This document shows, in pieces, positions 57,316-64,000 of a stretch of DNA of 64,000 nt. The position numbers were made by a program, and so were the translations under genes. This stretch comes from Perkinsus olseni (Eukaryota; Perkinsozoa; Perkinsida), in contig JABANN010000019.1 of the NCBI GenBank assembly GCA_013115125.1, positions 62,001-126,000 of the forward strand. The letters run 5' to 3'. The stretch's first letter is position 1, and every line of letters begins with the position of its first letter. A model generated the notes under the pieces. It made no database searches, was not told where the DNA came from, and saw only the letters and a list, made by a program, of their open reading frames with translations.

Positions 57316-59049
57316 TTATATCTTCTCAGCCGAGCCAACATTCTTGATCAGAAGAGTGCGGATCTCCGTCATATCCTCCATAGCGTAACGAACACCCTCC
57401 TTTCCGACACCGGAATCCTTAACACCACCGTAGGGCTCAGCGTCCACACGGATGCTGGGGACATCGTTGATAACAACGCCACCGACCTCGAGGTTGTTCC
57501 ATGCGTAGAATACACGATTCATGTCAGTGGTGAAGATACCGGCGTGGATACCGTACCTGTCAAAAAAACCATCAAACATGACAGAAAAAGAGAACCAGCT
57601 TTCCTACTTAGAATCATTAACAGCATCGATAACATCCTTGAAGTTGCTAAACTTAGTGGCGCAAAGCAGGGGGCCGAACGCTTCCTCCCTCCAGGCAGTG
57701 GCATCGATCGGGACATCGGCCAGAAGCGTGGGCTCAACCATGCAGCCGTTTCGGCCACCACCGCAGAGGACGGTGCAGTTGAGTCCCTTGGCCTCCTCGA
57801 TCCATCCGTGAAGACGAGACGCTTCCTTCTCGGAGATCATAGGGCCAACAAAAGTGGTCTCGAGCTTGGGGTCGCCCATCTTCAGCGACTTGACCTTTTC
57901 GGTCAAAGCCTTCATGACCTGAAAGCAGAGCGGTGGAAAACGCCAAGAGCGAATGAATGCGCCTCACCTCGTCGTAGATGGTATCCCTGATGTACAACCG
58001 CTGGGTCGAGATGCAGCTCTGGCCGGACTGGTAGTAGGCACCGAAGGCAATGCGGTTAACGAGGTAATCCAAACCCTCTTGCGGGATGGAGTCGACAACA
58101 CAGGCGGCGTTGCCACCGAGCTCGAGGACGACTGGCTTCTTTCCGGCCCTGGCCTTCATGTCCCATCCGACCTGAGGGCTGCCAGTGAAGGAGAGGAGCT
58201 TGAAACGCTCATCAGTCGTGAACAAGTCAGCACCTGATCACGGAGGAGTTGACATTGGATTGTGTTGAGAGCAAAGAGAGAGGACTCACCATTCCTAGAG
58301 CAGGGGAGGATAGAGAAGGCCTCGTTGGGGAAGTCAGGGCAGTTGGAGAGGATCTCACCGATGATGAGGGCACCAAGGGGGGTGGCGCTCGCAGGCTTCA
58401 ACACGAAGGGGCAACTGAAGAGAAGAACCGAGTGCGCGGACGTCGAAGAAGTCATCGACTTACCCCACAGCGATAGCAGGGGCGATCTTGTGAGCGGCAA
58501 GGTTAAGAGGGAAGTTGAAAGGGGCGATCATCGAAACGGTTCCCTTGGGGACGCGCTTGTAGATCTGCTGCAGGCCCTTGTTACGGCTTGAAAGCTCCAT
58601 CGTAGACCATTCACCGTACATACGGGTGCACTCCTCCGCAGCGATCTCGAAGGTGTCAATGAGGCGGCTGACCTGAATGAGTGATACAGTACTTTTATTA
58701 GTGAAAGAAGGAAGGTGAATAGTACCTCTCCCCTGGCATCAACGATGGGCTTGCCAGCTTCGCTGCACAGGCAGTAGGCAAGCTCGTCGAAGCGCTTGCG
58801 GAACTCAGCAACACAGTACATGAGGACAGCCTTCCTCTGATAAGCGGGCATTTGAGCCATCTTCTTCTCGGCAGAGTGGGCCTTCTCAATGGCCTTGTCG
58901 ATCTCAGCCTCGTGAGCGACAGCAACGTGGCAAACGACATTGCCGGTGTACTTGTCGGTCACACCCAGATCGGTGTTAGCATAAACTGGCTCACCGGCGA
59001 GATAGTAGGGCCACTTCTCGGCGATCTTAGGATCAGGGACGAAGGCCAT
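57316..59049 (-). CDS. Aldehyde dehydrogenase superfamily enzyme
   Basis: Oxidises an aldehyde to the acid with NAD(P)+. ATG at 59049: MAFVPDPKIAEKWPYYLAGE. Motifs in order: GTVSMIAPFNFPLNLAAHKI (oxyanion Asn), CPFVLKPASATPLGALI (cofactor Lys), FKLLSFTGSPQVGWDMK, KKPVVLELGGNAACVVDSI (general base Glu), YYQSGQSCISTQRLYI (catalytic Cys), TFVGPMISEKEASRLHGWIE, WREEAFGPLLCATKF and GGVVINDVPSIRVDAEPYGG with VKDSGVGKEGVRYAMEDMTE. About five short introns interrupt it. The GQSCISTQR form of the Cys motif is more like bacterial and archaeal lactaldehyde or phosphonoacetaldehyde-type enzymes than like ALDH1/2, and the substrate cannot be told from sequence. It ends SAEKI with no peroxisomal signal, and no leader peptide is seen. 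Confidence 0.9.
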
Positions 59050-59499
59050 TTTGAGAGAGTACTTCTTATAGTTTGAACTGAGGGATAATCGACCCGCCGA
59101 CAATAGCACTCGACGCTGGAGCCCTCAAGCATTCAAGTCCCCACAAAGTCGCTTCCGGCACTGTGGCGTGGGTAGACACGCGACTGTGTCGCACTACAAG
59201 GGAACACAATTTCCTCCCAACTACAGACGATAGGATTCCACATGGCTGTCGAATCGGGCTAAGGCGTGGGCGTGAGTAGTAATCCCAACCTCCCTTCGAA
59301 TTTCTTTAGTTGCCGCCGATCTTTGCACATCTCTGAGGGCACTCCCACCACTTCTCCGCCACAAAGAGGGACAGTAACGCTGCTAATGCCAGCAGAGATG
59401 TCCGATTCAGCTCAGGGCAACGTAAAAAGCGCGCGCCCGGAAAATCTCGGCTTGGCAAAATTCGTGTAACTATCCCGTTGGAAGTGTTATCTGAAGGTC

Positions 59500-61961
59500 A
59501 TGTCAACCGCCACTAACGAACAACAGCATGCAGATCCCAGCTCGAAGGGAGACGATGGAGGAGGGGGTGCTATGAAAGAGAATGAAGATGCGCCGGATAA
59601 GCTAATGCCGCCCTCGTGAGGTCTAGGGCTCGCTAGAAGGGTCTCTCAAGGGTCATTTTGCTTAGACATCCTTACTCGTTAAGGCCGCAAATACTCAAGA
59701 AAAAACAGCCTGATAATGTAACGAGGGTTGAAAGACGCGCTGCAGATGGTACCTCCATGGTAGGTCAAGGAGGATGGACCGTCGTCGTCTAGTAGAGGGA
59801 GGACCGGCTCGGCTGCGAGTAGCATCGATAGTGCCGCAGCCACTATTGGATCTGGTAAACCAGCACCCTGCCTAGCGGAAAATGGTGTTTCGCTCAGCTG
59901 AGCAAGAGCGCATAGGTGCCGAAGCTACACTCACTGGTGACACCAGCGGCGGTAGACGGAGGGCTCGGAGCAGATCAAGGATTTCTTCCAACGGCGGAGA
60001 TTTGGCGACATCAGCGTAAGTCGAGCCGCGGCCAAGCTGGGCCCTAAGCTCGAGCATGCCCTCAGAGGCGATGCTGAAGTGAGAGGTAAATCTGCAGAGA
60101 AAACGCCCAAGAGGCGACGTGCAGGTAAGTGCCAGCGATTTTTTCTAGTGAAGATAGAAGGTTGTATGCCGAACTGCACGCTTCGCTGACTTCGAGTGTC
60201 AGCATTATTGGCTTTCCAGGCAGCGGTAGGAGGAGCGCAGGTGGCGTCCCGGCAGTTCTCGGTGTGGGTCCCGCTGTCGCCGATGTGTATTGGGTGCAGT
60301 GCAGCAGGTAGCCCTGCCATCCTGATGTTTGCCGCTGTTGCAGCTCTCTCAGTCCTTCCTGTGAGAAGTGGCGTATCGTCACTAAGGAGATATTTGACAA
60401 GTGAAACCTGCCTCGTCATTCGCGAGATATCCTTCGTGAGGGTAGGTTCAATGGGAACCCAGAACTGCCGGTGCTGTGCGCCCAGCTTGGCAGTGCATGC
60501 TCGGAACCTGACGATGCTGAGAAATACAAAGCGCCTGATGAGCAGCAGGAGTAGGGATACCGGCTACAGTCGTGTCCTTGGTTGGATGCTTTCCTCAGGC
60601 GCGAGCGCGCCGCAAAGGATCTGCCACCAATTTCTTCCCAGTCGTCTCCGATTCCTGCCGTCCCTGATGCCGCAGCGCATAGTCAGGCGAAGCAGCAGGA
60701 AGAGCAGGGAGGAGAGGCCAAGGCTGAAACGACTCCCCCAAAGGCTTCAATGGATTCAGAACCCATTGAGCATCCCCTCGTAGATAAAGCCACTGTGCGC
60801 TATCGATGAAAACATTTAGCCAAACTTTTGTCATGTCAGGTATAGTGAGCCCCAGCGAGTTAACATGCACGTTATTATTCCTCACGTACATTGCGCCCCA
60901 TCCCGATCTATCATCCACGCGGTGCCCAATTCCGCTGGGAGTGAATCGTGATCTTATCGGCGAATTTCTCAATAACGATTGTGTCGCCCTTATGCTCGAG
61001 TAGCTAACATGCTAACGTATATTGATGTCATCGAATCCGTACAATAAGTTGCTTTTTCGACTACTCCAGTAACAGTGTTGATCATTTCTAGTGGCAATGG
61101 GGTGGCTCGTCAGTCTCTATTTGTAGTAATGCTGTCTCTGAACCCGCCCCCACCCAGTGAAGCCTCCTGGGTCCTCATCCCGGTGGGAGTTCTAGAACCA
61201 GAGACCTCCGGGAGAGCCACCAGGCGAGGTCATACGGTTCCCGAATGGGATGTACTCAGGATGGCTGTCGAGTAACACGAGCGCCGCCCTGGCTTGAGGC
61301 GAGGCGTTGCTATATAGATACTATCGGCATCAGGGCCGTGAGACTAAAATGAGGCTCATCGTCAACGCTCAAGATGCATCACGTCTCCCTGGGGAGTTCA
61401 GAAGCTATGCCGTGATAGTGCCCAGCCGTTCATGGTCGGGGGCATTACCCAACGTGGTAGTGAGAACCGGGACGATACTCTGGTCATAGGTGAAGAATTC
61501 TTCTATCGGTACCCTGCGAAAAATCTGACCGCGTTTGGCATACCGGGAATTCGTGTTGTTGTGCAGTGAAGCTCTCTGCAGATATCTTGGACGCTACTGT
61601 TGTGCAAGCAATTATCCACCGGTGGCTATTCGTGTCAAATAGTCACCAATCAGAACTGGGACCGCTTGGAGGCTCTACGGGACGGCCAGGTTGACGAGAG
61701 CCTCGCTGAGTGGTGGTTCACCACCGGGCGAAAATTGAGAGTAGGTCGGAAGGCTCTCGGTTGGGCGTTGTGGTACCGCATTTTGCGTCCGTCAGATTGC
61801 GTACACTGTCGTTGACGGGTTGTTCCGCCCCCATGCTAAGCCGGCGGACACACCTCGAGGGGAGCCGGAAGAGGGGACGCGGTATTGCAGTTCATCGTGG
61901 ATGGACACCTGAAAGCTTGCCGGAAAGTGCAGCATCGGATTCAACGTTGGTAGTAGAGTAG
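59500..61961 (+). CDS. Ser/Pro-rich protein of unknown function
   Basis: ATG at 59500: MSTATNEQQHADPSSKGDDG, with a TC|GTGAGG splice to SPQILKKKQPDNVTRVERRA. Later exons: RRRARSRSRISSNGGDLATS, LGPKLEHALRGDAEVRGKSA with EKTPKRRRA, ELPVLCAQLGSACSEPDDAE, FLRRERAAKDLPPISSQSSP with EHPLVDKATVRYR, EASWVLIPVGVLEPETSGRA, MRLIVNAQDASRLPGEFRSY with AVIVPSRSWSGALPNVVV, and a last exon ending SLPESAASDSTLVVE. The N-terminal half is basic and disordered; the C-terminal half looks folded. No domain is recognised. The exon chain is plausible but several junctions between 60,150 and 61,900 are uncertain, and it may be two genes. Confidence 0.45.
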
Positions 61962-62111
61962 CGGCAGTCTCAATCGAGCAGGCCGCGGTGAAGTGAATGT
62001 TGTTATTACGAAGATGCCGTGCGTTGGCGATTGTGTTTTTGGCGAGTTGATCGTTATTCTATTGCTTCGGGGAGATGCCATGTAGTGTTTCGCTTTTTTT
62101 CTCACACCAAG

Positions 62112-63065
62112 ATGTCCAACGATTATAATAAGATACTCCGCAACGGTGCTCCTTTCATCAGAACAGCGATGTCCCACAAGTACACTATGAGGTCGATCAT
62201 TCTCGGCGTAGTTCTTGTCCCGGTACGGATGGTACTACTCTTGTCAAGCCTGGTCATCGCGTTCCCCATCTTCTGTTTGCTCTCTCATTTCGGTTTTGAT
62301 AAGGCCACTGAGCTCCTTGTGAGGACCTGGTGTCTTTATGCTCTCGTGGTGTGCTTTGGGATCGTCCCCAGAGTCGTTAATTTTGATTTAATGAAACACT
62401 ATAACAAGGAATCTTTCGTGATGGTGTCTAACCACATCAGTTGTATGGAAATACTAATTTTACTTTTCCTTTTTTATCCTACATTCGTCGGGAAGAAGTC
62501 CCTTGAAGATACCCCAGTGGTCGGTAGAGTTATGAAATCGATGCACTGTATTTTTGTTGATCGACTAGCGATCAAAGGTCATCAGCAATCGACTACGGAC
62601 ACTATCCACAAATACATCTCGGCCCCTGGGAAGGGAAGTCCCGTGCTCCTTTTCCCAGAAGGCACTACTACTAACGGGCTCGGCCTGATACCATTTCGCA
62701 GCGGAGCATTTTGCCAGAACGTTCCAGTCTTGCCAGTGGCGATAACGTATCCTATGTACCGCCCAGGGGTGACATTCGATCCCCATTGGACTGCCATCAA
62801 GGCTGTGCCCTATGCTGTTGGTCTCATGGCTCAGCCATACACCACTATGAGAATTCAAATACTACACCCGGAGAGTCGCCGCGAGGGAGAAAGTCCCAGA
62901 GGTTTCGCCGATCGAGTTCGTGAAATTATGGCCCAGTCCTTGCATGAGAGGCTCGTTGCGGGTACATTTCCCGACAAGGTGGCTATTGAAGGCGCTATCC
63001 GACGCGGCGATATCCCCATGAACGTCGTCAACGAGTTCGCCCTACGGCAGTGGAAGGAGATGTGA
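62112..63065 (+). CDS. Lysophospholipid acyltransferase (LPEAT/LPCAT-like)
   Basis: Transfers an acyl group to a lysophospholipid, probably in the ER membrane. Single exon, ATG at 62112 (MSNDYNKILRNGAPFIRTAM). Two or three hydrophobic segments (IILGVVLVPVRMVLLLSSLV; LVVCFGIVPRVV) precede the catalytic block VMVSNHISCMEILILLFLFY. This has H-x4-E where most members have H-x4-D; from memory plant LPEAT2-type enzymes also carry Glu there. The second and third blocks are MHCIFVDRLAIKG and PVLLFPEGTTTNGLGLIPFR, and VPVLPVAITYPMY follows. No C-terminal EF-hands, unlike animal LPCAT1/2. An upstream in-frame start at 62019 would add 31 residues. It is one of the few intron-free genes of the window. 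Confidence 0.88.
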   Translation: MSNDYNKILRNGAPFIRTAMSHKYTMRSIILGVVLVPVRMVLLLSSLVIAFPIFCLLSHFGFDKATELLVRTWCLYALVVCFGIVPRVVNFDLMKHYNKESFVMVSNHISCMEILILLFLFYPTFVGKKSLEDTPVVGRVMKSMHCIFVDRLAIKGHQQSTTDTIHKYISAPGKGSPVLLFPEGTTTNGLGLIPFRSGAFCQNVPVLPVAITYPMYRPGVTFDPHWTAIKAVPYAVGLMAQPYTTMRIQILHPESRREGESPRGFADRVREIMAQSLHERLVAGTFPDKVAIEGAIRRGDIPMNVVNEFALRQWKEM

Positions 63066-63426
63066 TAGCAGTCTAGTGAATGATTTCGTGCATTCATCTG
63101 TTGTTGCGTTGAGTTTGTCTCATGAACAGTATGGGTATAGACCGTCGACGAACTTTGAACTCGACACGTAACATATTCATTCTGAGCCTGTACAACTTGA
63201 CTGCCGATATACCCTCACCCTCGAGGTGAGGGGCAGTCTGATAACTGTGCTCGATAATGTTACAGGGTTATTGTAAAATCGTAGGTAGACCGTAAAAGTA
63301 GGAATGCTATGCTTGGCAATGACGGTGACCCGTGCAATTTTCACGTTCAATGGACGCCAGCCGGAACTGGTCGGTCAAAATGACTCTTCGGAGACGACAG
63401 AAGACCTGGTGTGTGTCCTGCCTGAT
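63066..63426. other. Convergent spacer, nothing recognised
   Basis: Lies between two 3' ends. Near 63,210-63,235 there is a short inverted repeat (CCTCACCCTCGAGGTGAGG), which could form a hairpin in the transcript end region. Confidence 0.45.
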
Positions 63427-64000
63427 TCAGGAGGCACCATTCAGGTTTGACACGATTGCTGCGAGCTGAGGCAACAAATCATCAAGAAGAAAATGGTCTT
63501 CATCGGGGACGTAAATACCTAATGACCAATGCGAAACACACAACACTCTGACAGCGCTACCATTGAGGATGTCCGCTATGTGATCTCTCATGAAAGTGCA
63601 GGGAGGAACAGTCGGGAAACAGCAGACGTCGGTATTAACCTCAGTCCATATGCCGCAACCACTATCATCAACTATGACCACCTGACGGCGAATGCCAGAT
63701 CGGATCATTCCCTCCCTATCAAGGCTCGATAGGTCGCTGAATTACCTTCTCGTATCCTGTGGGGAGCACTCCCGCAGATTTACTGGTACCAATGCCGAGC
63801 TCTTGGCTGCAGTATATTCGCCCATCGAACAAGCACCCATCCGGGTCCAATTTCCGTGCCACGAAATGCACATAATCCGGGCTGCTGAAGGCAGGCCAGC
63901 AGTCAGTATGATTTATCGTCTCGACACGAACGAGTGCAAATTGCACTGTGGAATCGCCCGCTCACCTCGCTGCGCTGAATATGGCCATGTCTGCTATCTC
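63427..64000 (-). CDS. Unknown protein, runs off the right edge
   Basis: Minus-strand exons: VQFALVRVETINHTDCWPAF with SSPDYVHFVARKLDPDGCLF and IYCSQELGIGTSKSAGVL, then after a short intron near 63,730 MIRSGIRRQVVIVDDSGCGI and LNGSAVRVLCVSHWSLGIYV with PDEDHFLLDDLLPQLAAIVS, ending at 63427. The N-terminus lies beyond the window. The VVIVDDSG stretch is reminiscent of OB-fold proteins, which is not enough for a call. The phase of the joining intron was not fully resolved. Confidence 0.5.

Overview
The window reads as nuclear DNA of a protist with intron-rich genes. Almost every recognisable protein is broken into short exons joined by GT-AG introns of roughly 40-60 bases, intergenic gaps are short, genes lie on both strands, and the standard genetic code fits throughout. 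The gene set (KDEL receptor, PP2C, FAM135-type esterase, La protein, PMS2, ATP-type PEPCK, LPEAT-like acyltransferase) is eukaryotic. Several families have bacterial-style relatives: stand-alone glutamate 5-kinase with a PUA domain, a membrane-anchored periplasmic-binding-type receptor, and an aldehyde dehydrogenase. My best guess is an alveolate of the Perkinsus type; that is inference from gene style, not a database match. All gene models come from joining open exons by eye across splice signals, so outer ends of proteins are less secure than their cores.

Layout. 0.1-5.4 kb (+): a KDEL-receptor-like gene, a small Trp-rich protein and a Ser-rich coiled-coil protein. 6.3-24.8 kb (-): an EF-hand-like protein, a PP2C phosphatase, a FAM135/DUF676 serine esterase, an unusual protein kinase with a duplicated C-terminal module, a GT8 glycosyltransferase, two unknown genes, and a short diverged La-like gene. 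25.0-36.4 kb (+): a full La protein with a DUF3223-like tail, divergent from the short copy; a multi-pass membrane protein; two tandem glutamate 5-kinases; and a PMS2-type MutL. A small nuclear-looking gene follows, then an acidic nuclear-looking protein on the minus strand. 40.4-46.5 kb (+): PEPCK, then three small single-pass membrane proteins in a row, two of which share a four-cysteine EGF-like head. 47.5-52.1 kb (-): an unknown helical protein and a secreted, membrane-anchored substrate-binding-protein-like receptor. 52.8-56.3 kb (+): a long coiled-coil protein. 57.3-59.0 kb (-): aldehyde dehydrogenase. 59.5-63.1 kb (+): an unknown basic/Ser-rich protein and an LPEAT-like acyltransferase. 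A minus-strand gene runs off the right end.

The genes do not form one pathway. The strongest themes are local duplication (two glutamate 5-kinases, two La-like genes, the small membrane proteins), metabolic enzymes (PEPCK, glutamate 5-kinase, aldehyde dehydrogenase), and secretory or membrane functions (KDEL receptor, GT8, acyltransferase, binding-protein receptor). The items I would look at first are the membrane-anchored binding protein, the kinase with the repeated C-terminal module, and the small EGF-like membrane family. I saw no CRISPR array, rRNA or convincing tRNA, and no element I could confidently call mobile.
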